Assembly (NCBI RefSeq): GCF_938046015.1
Contig: NZ_CALIXW010000015.1
Span: 1-15,329 of the forward strand
DNA length: 15,329 nt
Reading direction: 5' to 3'
Source: an uncultured Porphyromonas sp.
GTDB lineage: Bacteria > Bacteroidota > Bacteroidia > Bacteroidales > Porphyromonadaceae
The position numbers were made by a program, and so were the translations under genes. The number at the start of each line of letters is the position of its first letter. Position 1 is the first letter of the stretch. Below, one piece after another: positions 1 through 6,978 of this stretch. The notes under the pieces are model-generated. The model was not told where the DNA came from. It did no database searches and saw only the letters and a program-made list of their open reading frames with translations.

Positions 1-36
1 CGAGCCTCTGCCTCCCGATCGGGAGGCAGAGGCTCG
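1..36. terminator. Perfect 36-bp palindrome, probable (bidirectional) terminator hairpin
   Basis: The first 36 bases are an exact inverted repeat: arm CGAGCCTCTGCCTCCCGA followed directly by its reverse complement. As RNA it would form a 16-bp GC-rich stem with a GATC loop. The + strand continues into a T-rich stretch (cttcttttct, about 42-51), which fits a factor-independent terminator for a gene to the left of the window. The upstream side cannot be seen, so the direction is unknown. The symmetry is certain; the terminator role is inferred. Confidence 0.55.
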
Positions 37-146
37 CGGCGCTTCTTTTCTAGCTCTTGGCATACTTTTTGCACAGCCGTTGCTGTAGGGGAGGGGGAAG
101 CTCCGATACTCCTCTGCGGGAGCTCGCACTTGGCGCTTGCCTCGTG

Positions 147-234
147 GACTGCTATCCCTCAGCGCTCTGACTGCTATCCCTCACGGTGCTGACGGACGTC
201 CCTCAGTGCGCTGAAGGGTATCCCTCACGAGCAC
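147..234. repeat. Array of four degenerate 22-bp tandem repeats (array A)
   Basis: Four consecutive units of exactly 22 bp start at 147, 169, 191 and 213. Each begins GA and has TC at unit positions 9-10, followed by CCTCA in all four. Units 1 and 2 share GACTGCTATCCCTCA; unit 3 begins GACGGACGTCCCTCA; unit 4 begins GAAGGGTATCCCTCA. The last seven bases vary and are usually GC-rich (for example GCGCTCT). No reading frame spans the array. The same 22-bp family recurs as a four-unit array at 13689-13776. A 22-bp period is about two helical turns, so a protein could bind every unit on one DNA face, but no function is known to me. Confidence 0.8.
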
Positions 235-246
235 CCGAGTAGGGGA

Positions 247-298
247 GGGCGGAGTCGCCCCTTGTGGACGACCGTTCGGCGGGGCAAGTTGCCCGTCC
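247..298. other. Two small hairpins between repeat array A and the next promoter
   Basis: A 5-bp stem GGGCG/CGCCC with a GAGT loop lies at 247-260. A second structure pairs GGACG (266-270) with CGTCC (294-298) and includes the exact inverted repeat GGGCAA-G-TTGCCC (282-294). With array A these account for most of the non-coding stretch before the first gene. They may be terminator or leader structures; nothing shows which. Confidence 0.35.
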
Positions 299-320
299 TT
301 AGGGGATGTGGGCTGGCGCA

Positions 321-354
321 TTGCTTCGACTTTGTCCCCTTTTATGTATCTTTG
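321..354 (+). promoter_or_regulatory. Bacteroidota-type promoter for the YbjN-like gene
   Basis: TATCTTTG at 347-354 is a perfect match to the Bacteroidota -7 box TAnnTTTG. A weak -33 candidate, TTGC at 321-324, lies 22 nt upstream; another TTTG at 331-334 is too close. Transcription would start near 360, leaving about 30 nt of leader before the ATG at 392. Confidence 0.6.
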
Positions 355-391
355 TCCTAGATGGGCCGACTTATGGCCCTAAAACGAACAG

Positions 392-910
392 ATGTGTATG
401 GCACTACTGAAGAAGTCACGAGCGGCAGCTGATAAGCCCCTAGAGCTGGAGCTGGAGAAGGTACTCCCGGAGATCTTCGAGGCACTGGCTGCAGAGGGCT
501 ATCGTCCTACTCGAGACACCGATATACGTATCGTATATAAGAACGAAGGCACCTACTTCTGTTTCTACTACCGTACCGAGGACCCCGAGTTCCTCATGCT
601 GCGGGCGACCTTCGAGCGCAGTGTCTACGAGGACGTGCACGAGGCCTTCATCTATAAGGCTTGTGCGGCGACCGACTTCGATCAGAAGGTCAGCAAGGCC
701 TATGTAGACGATGAGGGAGATCTGGTCTTCTCGGTCGAGAGTTTCCTCCTGCCGGGGACGCCTGTGGCGCCCCTAGCGCTGCGGCTCAATGATGCCCTGG
801 CGGCGACGATCGCCTTCTTCCACCGCAAGCTGCCCGAGCTCGTCAAGGAGTACGAGCGCGAGGAGGAGCTGGAGGAGGAGCTTAGCCATGTCTCAGGGCT
901 GCCGAACTAG
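392..910 (+). CDS. YbjN-like (type III secretion chaperone-like fold) hypothetical protein
   Basis: This encodes a 172-residue soluble acidic protein with no signal peptide or membrane segment. The middle (about 45-120) alternates predicted beta strands with the pattern IRIVYKNEGTYFCFYY, a helical stretch, then KAYVDDEGDLVFSVESFL. That layout resembles the YbjN/T3SS-chaperone-like family common in Bacteroidota, whose biochemical role is unknown. The C-terminus (about 145-165) is a Glu-rich helix that may form a coiled coil. Two in-frame ATGs lie two codons apart (392 and 398); there is no Shine-Dalgarno, so the start could be either. A -7 box lies 37 nt upstream. The following gene begins 200 nt later, so joint transcription is uncertain. 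The family assignment rests on pattern only. Confidence 0.65.
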   Translation: MCMALLKKSRAAADKPLELELEKVLPEIFEALAAEGYRPTRDTDIRIVYKNEGTYFCFYYRTEDPEFLMLRATFERSVYEDVHEAFIYKACAATDFDQKVSKAYVDDEGDLVFSVESFLLPGTPVAPLALRLNDALAATIAFFHRKLPELVKEYEREEELEEELSHVSGLPN

Positions 911-1036
911 CCCTTGCTCGCTGCGGGCACCGCGCTCGGAAGGTCGATACACCTCCCTCTGCGCACTGCACGCAGAGCTCTGAGTCTCAGACTATACTAG
1001 GGCTGAGGCTGAGAGCGTTAAGACAATAGGAGAGGC

Positions 1037-1076
1037 TGTGCCCTCCTGCCCCGACGGCGCGTATCCGAGGGGCACA
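1037..1076 (+). other. Hairpin in the leader of the aromatic-rich protein gene
   Basis: TGTGCCCTC (1037-1045) pairs with GAGGGGCACA (67-76 of the same block, 1067-1076) with one bulged base. A small perfect inverted repeat CTGAG-T-CTCAG lies at 980-990. The larger hairpin ends 34 nt before the ATG at 1111. It could terminate the upstream gene or act in the 5' leader; no T-run follows, so a classical terminator is unlikely. I found no TAnnTTTG promoter in the 200-nt gap. Confidence 0.35.
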
Positions 1077-1110
1077 CTGATGATGTTTCACTCTAAAGGC
1101 GACTACTGAC

Positions 1111-2352
1111 ATGAATACAAGGAAGTCCCTACTCCTGCTTGGAGTAAGCCTCGTGAGCCTCTGCGGGCTCCAGGCACAGAATGACACGCGCTACCTCGAT
1201 GACTCCTATTATAGCCGTAAGGATATCAAGAAGATCGACGAGGAGCAGCGTAGGGAGGCCGCACGCCGTGAGGCCATCTACCGCGCCGAGCGCGAGGCCT
1301 GGGAGAAGAAGCAGGCCGAGCTCGTCGCTAGCTACAAGCGAAAGAAGGCCGATCAGGAGCTAGATGCCTACAATGGACACCTGGCCCTACCCGAGGACAC
1401 CATCCAGCTGACGCGCGCCGAGCTGGCTCGGCTGCTCGCCGATCAGCGTAAGGAGAAGGATGTACGCGTGTGGGGACCCTACTCCTCACGTCTGCAGCGC
1501 TTCTACGGTGATGGCTCGACCATCATCGATGGCGCGCGCCGCGTCTACATCGATACTGATCCCTGGGGCGACCTCGACTACCGCGTCGCGGGCCCAGACG
1601 TCTACGTCTCGGTAGGCTCACGTCCCTACTGGGGGAGCCGCTGGGACTGGGACTGGAGCTGGGGTGCTAGCTGGCACATGCCCTCCTGGAGCTGGGGCTA
1701 CTCCTCCTGGAGCTATCCCCGCTGGGGAGGCTGGTATGGCGGCTATGATCCCTATTGGAGCTCACCCTACTGGGGCTATTCGTCCTGGGGCTATCCCGGC
1801 TGGGGTAGCTACTGGAATGGCTACTACGGTGGCTACTATGGCGGCTACTGGGGCGGCTACTACGATGGCTACTGGGGCAGCCCCTACAGCTGGGGCTATG
1901 CCGAGGGGCGTGCCTATCGTGCCTACAGCGACCACTACTACAATAATAAGTATGCCCCTGGGGTCTTCTCCAATGGAGCCCTCAGCCAGTCGCGCGCCTC
2001 ACGCAGCGCCTACAGTGCCTATACGGCCGTGCGCGACGGCGAGGTACGTGATGGCGTATGGCAGCCTCGCAGCACGGAGCGCAGCGGCTACTCCACGAGC
2101 CGCAGCTACGAGCCTCAGGGCTACGACCGCGGCAGCTATCAGCAGAGCTATCCTGCACGTAGCTACGACCGCAATGTCCCCTACGAGCCTCGCCGCTACG
2201 AGAGCTACGAGCCCTATCGTAGCCAGGGGAGCTCCTCCAGCTCGGGAGGCTACCGCAGCAGCACCTCGAGCGCGGGCAGCAGCCAAAGCAGTGAGCAGCG
2301 TGGTACGGGCGGTAGCGGTAGCGACTACAGCGGACCCGCACGCCGTCGCTAG
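1111..2352 (+). CDS. Exported Trp/Tyr/Gly-rich low-complexity protein
   Basis: The product is 413 residues. A signal peptide (about 1-22: two Lys/Arg, a Leu-rich core, end GLQAQ) predicts export. Cys18 lacks a small residue before it, so a lipoprotein is unlikely. Residues 36-86 are a highly charged Lys/Arg/Glu helix, probably coiled coil. Residues 120-170 look like a small folded segment. Residues 173-263 are extreme: 19 Trp and 20 Tyr in 91 residues, mixed with Gly, Ser and Pro in motifs such as GYYGGYYGGYWGGYY. The remainder is Tyr/Arg/Ser-rich, then Ser/Gly-rich, ending in ARRR. I do not recognise a named family. An adhesive, matrix or cell-surface structural role is possible but only inferred from composition. 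The next gene, an outer-membrane barrel, begins 38 nt downstream, so the two are probably co-transcribed. Confidence 0.75.
   Translation: MNTRKSLLLLGVSLVSLCGLQAQNDTRYLDDSYYSRKDIKKIDEEQRREAARREAIYRAEREAWEKKQAELVASYKRKKADQELDAYNGHLALPEDTIQLTRAELARLLADQRKEKDVRVWGPYSSRLQRFYGDGSTIIDGARRVYIDTDPWGDLDYRVAGPDVYVSVGSRPYWGSRWDWDWSWGASWHMPSWSWGYSSWSYPRWGGWYGGYDPYWSSPYWGYSSWGYPGWGSYWNGYYGGYYGGYWGGYYDGYWGSPYSWGYAEGRAYRAYSDHYYNNKYAPGVFSNGALSQSRASRSAYSAYTAVRDGEVRDGVWQPRSTERSGYSTSRSYEPQGYDRGSYQQSYPARSYDRNVPYEPRRYESYEPYRSQGSSSSSGGYRSSTSSAGSSQSSEQRGTGGSGSDYSGPARRR
1630..1899 (+). repeat. Degenerate coding repeats specifying Tyr/Trp/Gly motifs
   Basis: This part of the aromatic-rich gene is built of imperfect short direct repeats, such as ggctactatggcggctac and ggctactggggcggctac around 1820-1870. 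They encode GGYYGGYW-type units. Such tracts can gain or lose codons by replication slippage, so length may vary between strains. Confidence 0.6.
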
Positions 2353-2390
2353 ACAGCCGAGCCTCAGATATTCCTAAGAATTAGACTAAG

Positions 2391-4088
2391 ATGACTCAGT
2401 ATAAGATCCTCACAGGGCTGGCGCTGATGCTTTGCCCCCTCACGCTGGCAGCGCAGAGCGAGACGACGGCACTGCAGCTCACCCACGCCTATGAGCCTCA
2501 GGGCTCGGCACGCTATGCCGCCCTCTCGGGCGCTATGGGTGCCATCGGCTCTGACCCTGCCTCCATCGCCCGCAACCCAGCGGGTATCTCCCTCTTCTCT
2601 GGGGCCAATCGCCTCAGCCTCACCTACGGCTACGATTGGTCGGTGAATAAGGGCAGCTGGTACGGGGGCAGTGAGAGCAAGATGGAGAACTCGGCCTTCC
2701 GCTTCAAGGAGCTCTACTATCAGATGGGCGCCAAGGGGGGCAGCAACTTCTCCGTCGTCCTGGCGGCGCGCAATGCCGGCCGCTTCGACCGCAGCTTCAG
2801 TGGCTACGCCTCGGGCATCGCAGCGAACTATCGCCGCTCCGAGGGTACGAGCAGCTTCGACAACTCCCTAGCCGACTACGCCGCTGCGGGGGTGAATAAC
2901 CTCCAGTACGACCAGAACGGGCAGCTGATCCCCGATGCTACGCTAGCCTCGCGCAATGCCTTCTCTAATGGCTACCCCTGGCTCAGCATCTTCGGGGTGC
3001 AGGCAGGCTGGATCAAGTCGCCCAACGGCCGCGGCGGGCTCTACTCCAATAATTACCTCGACGGCTCGGGGCGCATCATGCGTCCCTCGGCCGCCTACCT
3101 GACCCTGCATGAGACGGGCGCGATCACGGACTACGACCTAGCGGTAGCGCTGCGCGCCACCGAGACGCTGCGCTTCGGGGCGAGCTTCACCTATACGGAC
3201 ATGAGCTACAACCTCTCTTCCTCCTATCGTGAGGACTTCGAGGGGGGCGACTACCTAGGGCTGCAGAACCGTGTGAGCATCTCCTCGGGTGGCTTCCGCG
3301 TGGGACTGGGGCTGCTCTATGAGCCCTTCGATGGGCTGCGCGTAGGGGCCTCGCTCTATACGCCGAGCTTCATGTACACCAATATCGACGCCAGTCCTAC
3401 GGTGACGCCGCGCAAGGATGACCGCAATCAGACGCCGCTGGTAGGCCCTGCCACCGCGGCCACGGCCTTCCGCCTGCATACACCTTGGCGCGTCGGTGCT
3501 AGCGCGGCCTACATCATCGGCCACCGCGCCATCCTCAGCGCCGACTACGAATGTGCCTTCTACGGCAGCATGCGCCTCGGGGAGACGGGACGCTCCGATA
3601 TGTGGGATACGGGTAGCCGCTACGATGCGGACAATGAGCGTATCGCCGCGCACTACACGGGCGTACATACCCTGCGCCTCGGTGCTGAGCTGATGGCTAC
3701 ACAGCGCCTGGCGCTGCGTGCGGGCTACCGCTACAGCAGCAGCCCCGTCAAGTCGGGCGTCGTCTCTGAGGGCTACGCTCAGGGTGAGGTCTTCGTCCCT
3801 GGGACGCAGGTGCACTACACGCTGCCTGGCGCGCTGAACTCCTTCTCGCTGGGGGCAGGCTATCGCATCACGCCTGACCTCTCGCTGGATCTAGCCTTCG
3901 TCTCGCAGCAGCGTACCAATCAGGTCTTCGCCTTCCCCTTCGTCCGCGACTACGGCCCTGTGCTCAACCGTCGTGACCCCGATGTGCAGAGTGGCAAGGT
4001 GCAGCCTGAGAACCTCCTTGGTCTGAAGGGAGCCCAGGAGTCCCTACGCCAGCAGGAGGTGCTCCTGTCGCTGACCTATCGCTTCTAG
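2391..4088 (+). CDS. OmpP1/FadL/TodX-family outer-membrane transport protein
   Basis: The product is 565 residues. A signal peptide (about 1-21, ending LAAQ) is followed by the N-terminal signature of Bacteroidota FadL-like proteins: SARYAALSGAMGAIGSDPAS then IARNPAGISLF, including the family's NPA motif. The rest is amphipathic beta-strand sequence rich in Tyr, Gly and Ser. It ends in LSLTYRF, the terminal aromatic signature used by the outer-membrane assembly machinery. FadL relatives are 14-stranded barrels that pass hydrophobic molecules; Bacteroidota members are sometimes annotated hemin receptors on weak grounds. The substrate here cannot be told. The gene lies 38 nt after the aromatic-rich exported protein and 25 nt before the Bax-inhibitor gene, with no terminator between them, which suggests an operon. 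Confidence 0.85.
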   Translation: MTQYKILTGLALMLCPLTLAAQSETTALQLTHAYEPQGSARYAALSGAMGAIGSDPASIARNPAGISLFSGANRLSLTYGYDWSVNKGSWYGGSESKMENSAFRFKELYYQMGAKGGSNFSVVLAARNAGRFDRSFSGYASGIAANYRRSEGTSSFDNSLADYAAAGVNNLQYDQNGQLIPDATLASRNAFSNGYPWLSIFGVQAGWIKSPNGRGGLYSNNYLDGSGRIMRPSAAYLTLHETGAITDYDLAVALRATETLRFGASFTYTDMSYNLSSSYREDFEGGDYLGLQNRVSISSGGFRVGLGLLYEPFDGLRVGASLYTPSFMYTNIDASPTVTPRKDDRNQTPLVGPATAATAFRLHTPWRVGASAAYIIGHRAILSADYECAFYGSMRLGETGRSDMWDTGSRYDADNERIAAHYTGVHTLRLGAELMATQRLALRAGYRYSSSPVKSGVVSEGYAQGEVFVPGTQVHYTLPGALNSFSLGAGYRITPDLSLDLAFVSQQRTNQVFAFPFVRDYGPVLNRRDPDVQSGKVQPENLLGLKGAQESLRQQEVLLSLTYRF

Positions 4089-4113
4089 ACTAAGCTCTAC
4101 CCACAACTACTCA

Positions 4114-4827
4114 ATGAATAGCAATTCCTATCCCTACGAGCAGTCTGCCTCGGCAGACTACGCCGTACTCGATACAGCCGTCGTGCAGCGCTCGCTGCAG
4201 CGCACCTTCCTCTGGATGACCCTCGGGCTGGCGATCACGGCCTTCGCAGGCCTCTTCGCTGCCGATACAGGCTTCGTCAATACCATTGCACTTACCTTCT
4301 GGGGCTTCGTCATCCTAGAGCTGGTGCTGGTCTACTTCCTCTCCGCGCGCATCGAGAAGATGAGCATGCCCGTAGCTACGGCCTGCTTCGCCGTCTACGC
4401 TGCTCTGAACGGCCTGACGCTTAGCCCCATCTTCCTCGTCTATGAGCTGGGTTCGCTGACGACGACTTTCCTCATCACCGCCGGTACCTTCGCCGCTATG
4501 GCGCTGGTCGGCTACACGACCAAGCGCGACCTGACGAAGCTCGGGAGCCTACTCACGATGGCCCTCATCGGGATCATCATCGCCTCGGTCGTCAATATCT
4601 TCGTCGGGTCTAGCTGGCTAGGCTACGTCACCTCCTATGCTGGGGTGGTGATCTTCGTCGGGCTGACGGCCTACGATACGCAGAAGATCAAGCACATGCT
4701 GCTGGCCACCTCTCAGGATGAGGAGCGCACCAAGCGCGTGGCGCTCCTCGGCGCCCTGTCGCTGTACCTCGACTTTATCAACCTCTTTCTTTTCCTGCTC
4801 CGCATCTTCGGTGGGAGGAGGGATTAA
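4114..4827 (+). CDS. Bax inhibitor-1 / YccA-YbhL family inner-membrane protein
   Basis: The 237-residue product has about seven hydrophobic segments (near 31-50, 54-78, 85-109, 113-134, 143-165, 169-188 and 209-233), the usual size and topology of bacterial BI-1 proteins. It carries the family's late motifs: GLTAYDTQKIK, with Asp188, and LYLDFINLFLFLLRIFG, with Asp220. In the studied homologue BsYetJ an Asp pair in the last helices gates a pH-sensitive calcium leak; these two may correspond. E. coli YccA is linked to FtsH protease control, so a membrane-stress role is possible but not shown. The start at 4114 is the only early ATG in a sensible place, 25 nt after the preceding stop codon. A strong terminator follows. 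Confidence 0.9.
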   Translation: MNSNSYPYEQSASADYAVLDTAVVQRSLQRTFLWMTLGLAITAFAGLFAADTGFVNTIALTFWGFVILELVLVYFLSARIEKMSMPVATACFAVYAALNGLTLSPIFLVYELGSLTTTFLITAGTFAAMALVGYTTKRDLTKLGSLLTMALIGIIIASVVNIFVGSSWLGYVTSYAGVVIFVGLTAYDTQKIKHMLLATSQDEERTKRVALLGALSLYLDFINLFLFLLRIFGGRRD

Positions 4828-4850
4828 CTGATTCTATTAGCTGAAGTGTT

Positions 4851-4891
4851 CAGGCCCGAGTCGGCAGCCCTAGGCTGTCGTCTCGGGCCTG
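4851..4891 (+). terminator. Long terminator hairpin after the BI-1 gene
   Basis: CAGGCCCGAG (4851-4860) pairs with CTCGGGCCTG (4882-4891). After a T/T mismatch, CGGCAGCC (4862-4869) pairs with GGCTGTCG (4873-4880) with one G-U pair, leaving a 3-nt loop. The 18-bp stem is followed by gattatttg, a modest T-rich tail. It begins 23 nt after the stop codon and closes the 1111-4827 gene cluster. Confidence 0.8.
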
Positions 4892-4952
4892 GATTATTTG
4901 AGGGGGAGATCCTCACCAGGGGCTGCCGAGGGCGCCTTACCGCAGGCTGTGG

Positions 4953-5013
4953 CAAAGTGTCCGTAGCGCCTTCGCTGAGCGAGAACAAAGTGTAGGATAA
5001 ATACGTATATTTG
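4953..5013 (+). promoter_or_regulatory. Promoter with upstream direct and inverted repeats, before the DUF4298-glnA pair
   Basis: TATATTTG at 5006-5013 fits the Bacteroidota -7 box TAnnTTTG. No good TTTG -33 box is seen at the expected distance, which would suit activator-dependent or weak transcription. Upstream lie two copies of CAAAGTGT (4953-4960 and 4986-4993), 33 bp apart, about three helical turns, and a small inverted repeat TCGCT-G-AGCGA (4972-4982) between them. These could be regulator sites; that is inference. Confidence 0.5.
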
Positions 5014-5039
5014 CTAGAGATTTAGCCAAGGAGAGAACA

Positions 5040-5351
5040 ATGGACGCAGCGTCAATAGAGCGGCTCATCCAGATGGAGGCCGCGCTCAACGCCTGGACCG
5101 AGCTAGGCGATCGTGCCGAGCTACTACTCGAGCAGATGGAGGCAGCAGCCCCCCAGCTCGAGGCCTTGATTCGCTACTACAGCTCGCCCCAGTGGCAGCT
5201 GGACTACCAGCGGAGCAATAGCGGTGAGTACCCCGAGGAGCTGCCTCAGGGAGTACTGAGTGAGGATGCAGTCTTTGATCTCTTGACACAGCTCTACGCC
5301 CACATCCAGGCCGTCAAGGCCCTAGATGAGCGCATGAAGGCGATCCCATGA
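5040..5351 (+). CDS. DUF4298 family small protein
   Basis: The 103-residue acidic, mostly helical protein has no signal peptide or membrane segment. Two predicted helices (about 3-45) precede the family pattern: an aromatic YYSSPQWQLDY segment (56-66), acidic residues, then LPQGVLSEDAVFDLLTQL (about 72-89). This matches the conserved centre of DUF4298 proteins, whose function is unknown. The start is unusually well supported: AAGGAG at 5028-5033 sits six bases before the ATG, a rare clear Shine-Dalgarno for this phylum. A glutamine synthetase gene follows after 40 nt without a terminator, so the two are probably co-transcribed. Confidence 0.75.
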   Translation: MDAASIERLIQMEAALNAWTELGDRAELLLEQMEAAAPQLEALIRYYSSPQWQLDYQRSNSGEYPEELPQGVLSEDAVFDLLTQLYAHIQAVKALDERMKAIP

Positions 5352-5391
5352 CAAGTCTATCGTATACCTAACACTATACACCAATCAAGCT

Positions 5392-6891
5392 ATGGAGTAC
5401 AACCTCAATCCTATAGCCCGCGCGCTAGGGAAGCAGCCCGCCGAATTCACCAAGGCTGACCTCATCCACTACATCGTCTCGAACGATATCCATGCGCTGA
5501 ACTTCCGCTACACCGCTGCCGACGGCCGCCTCAAGGAGCTTAACTTCGTCCTCCAGGACGTCGACTACCTCGACGAGGTACTCTCCTCGGGCGAGCGTGT
5601 CGATGGCTCGAGCCTCTTCCCCGGCTTCATGGAGGCGGGCTCCTCCGACCTCTACGTGGTACCTATCTTCTCCTCGGCCTTCCTCGATCCCTTCGCTGAC
5701 GAGCCCACGATCAGCTTCTTCTGCGCCTATATGGACAAGGATGGGCAGCCACTCTCGATCGCACCCGACCAGATCCTGCGCCGTGCCGCCCAGGCCTTCC
5801 GTGAGGTCACGGGCGGGCTGGAGTTCCACGCTATGGGCGAGCTCGAGTACTATGTGATCAGTCCTAAGGAGGATGGCTACGAGGCCGTAGACCAGCGTGG
5901 CTACCATGAGATGGCTCCCTTCAGCAAGCAGATCGCCTTCCGCACCGAGGCCATGCGCCTCATCGCCCAGTGTGGCGGCCAGATCAAGTACGGCCACGGT
6001 GAGGTAGGGAACTTCAGTACCGAGGAGTACAACTACGAGCAGAACGAGATCGAGTTCCTCCCCGTACCCGTCGAGGAGGCAGCCCGTCACCTCCAGCTCG
6101 GTAAGTGGATCCTCTTCGAGCTTGGCTGGCGCATGGGGCTCAAGGTCACCTTCGCCCCCAAGATTATCGTCGGCAAGGCGGGTAGCGGCATGCACATCCA
6201 TACCAAGATCGTAGACAAGCAGGGTGTGAACCAGTACGTCGATGCCGAGGGGCAGCTGACGGATACCGCGCGCAAGGCTGTGGCTGGGATGATGAGCCTG
6301 GCGGCATCGCTGACGGCCTTTGGCAACATGAACCCCACTTCCTACCTCCGCCTCGTGCCTCATCAGGAGGCTCCTACGACGGTATGCTGGGGCGACCGCA
6401 ATCGCTCGGCGCTGGTGCGCGTGCCGCTGGGCTGGAGCGCCAAGGTCGATATGTCGAGCCTGGTCAATCCGCTGGAGCAGCCTCAGACGAAGCGCTACAC
6501 GAACAAGCAGACGATCGAGTTCCGTGCCTCCGACGGCTCGGCCAACGCCTACCTGCTGCTGGCTGGGATCACGACGGCCGTACGTCGCGGCTTCGAGCTG
6601 CCTAATGCCCTCGAGCTGGCCAAGCAGACCTACGTCTCGGTGAATATCCACAAGGACGAGTTCGCCTCCTCGGTCGAGCACCTCGACAGCCTGCCTGCCT
6701 CCTGCGTCGCTTCGGCTGAGCGCCTGCGTCAGGATCGTGCTGCCTACGAGGCTATGGGCGTCTTCAGCCCTGCGGCCATCGACGGCGTGATCCGTCAGCT
6801 CGAGACCTTCGATGATGCCGACCTGCGTGCCAAGGCCCAGGCCGACCCTGAGTTCCTCATGGAGCTCGTAGAGCGTCACCTCTACTGCTAG
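5392..6891 (+). CDS. glnA: Glutamine synthetase, type I-like
   Basis: The enzyme joins ammonia to glutamate using ATP to make glutamine in the cytoplasm. The product is 499 residues, close to the usual GSI length. The N-terminal beta-grasp region holds VDGSSLFPGF (70-79). Catalytic motifs are all present: GELEYY with metal ligands Glu150 and Glu152; GHGEVG with Glu204; QNEIEFLP with Glu219; GSGMHIH with His268; NPTSYLRLVP with Arg320; the flap HQEAP with Glu326; RNRSA (336-340); and IEFRASDGSANAY with Glu376 and Arg378. The GSI adenylylation loop (NLYDLP with its Tyr) is not recognisable, so adenylyltransferase control is unlikely. The upstream DUF4298 gene is probably in the same operon. Some GS-fold proteins use other amines, but the intact catalytic set favours real glutamine synthetase. 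Confidence 0.85.
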   Translation: MEYNLNPIARALGKQPAEFTKADLIHYIVSNDIHALNFRYTAADGRLKELNFVLQDVDYLDEVLSSGERVDGSSLFPGFMEAGSSDLYVVPIFSSAFLDPFADEPTISFFCAYMDKDGQPLSIAPDQILRRAAQAFREVTGGLEFHAMGELEYYVISPKEDGYEAVDQRGYHEMAPFSKQIAFRTEAMRLIAQCGGQIKYGHGEVGNFSTEEYNYEQNEIEFLPVPVEEAARHLQLGKWILFELGWRMGLKVTFAPKIIVGKAGSGMHIHTKIVDKQGVNQYVDAEGQLTDTARKAVAGMMSLAASLTAFGNMNPTSYLRLVPHQEAPTTVCWGDRNRSALVRVPLGWSAKVDMSSLVNPLEQPQTKRYTNKQTIEFRASDGSANAYLLLAGITTAVRRGFELPNALELAKQTYVSVNIHKDEFASSVEHLDSLPASCVASAERLRQDRAAYEAMGVFSPAAIDGVIRQLETFDDADLRAKAQADPEFLMELVERHLYC

Positions 6892-6918
6892 GGAGCGCTC
6901 GCGCTGTCTACAGCCTAG

Positions 6919-6978
6919 CTAGATAATAAAGAAGCCCAATCCAGTGTCCTCCTTGTGAGGCATGCTGGATTGGGCTTC
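6919..6978 (-). terminator. Strong terminator hairpin, probably shared by convergent transcripts
   Basis: GAAGCCCAATCCAG (6931-6944) and CTGGATTGGGCTTC (6965-6978) are perfect 14-nt inverted repeats. The loop has its own small stem CCTC/GAGG (6948-6951 with 6957-6960). On the - strand the stem runs straight into TTTATTATCTA, a good U-tail, so its main direction is leftward, ending the candidate small RNA. It begins 39 nt after the glutamine synthetase stop codon and may also stop rightward transcripts, though the + side tail is poor. Confidence 0.85.

Noticed and set aside
147..234. The 22-bp array as a CRISPR
   Set aside because: Units are contiguous and degenerate, with no constant repeat separated by unique spacers, and no cas genes are present.
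1664..2377. A 237-codon frame overlapping the aromatic-rich gene
   Set aside because: Its Ala/Thr/Arg/Pro repeats are what a +1 shift of the Tyr/Gly/Ser codons gives; there is no signal peptide or family match.
5425..6879. A 484-codon open frame antisense to the glutamine synthetase gene
   Set aside because: It mirrors the GC-rich codon pattern of the real gene, has no recognisable domain, and the + strand product has all GS motifs. It is a shadow frame.
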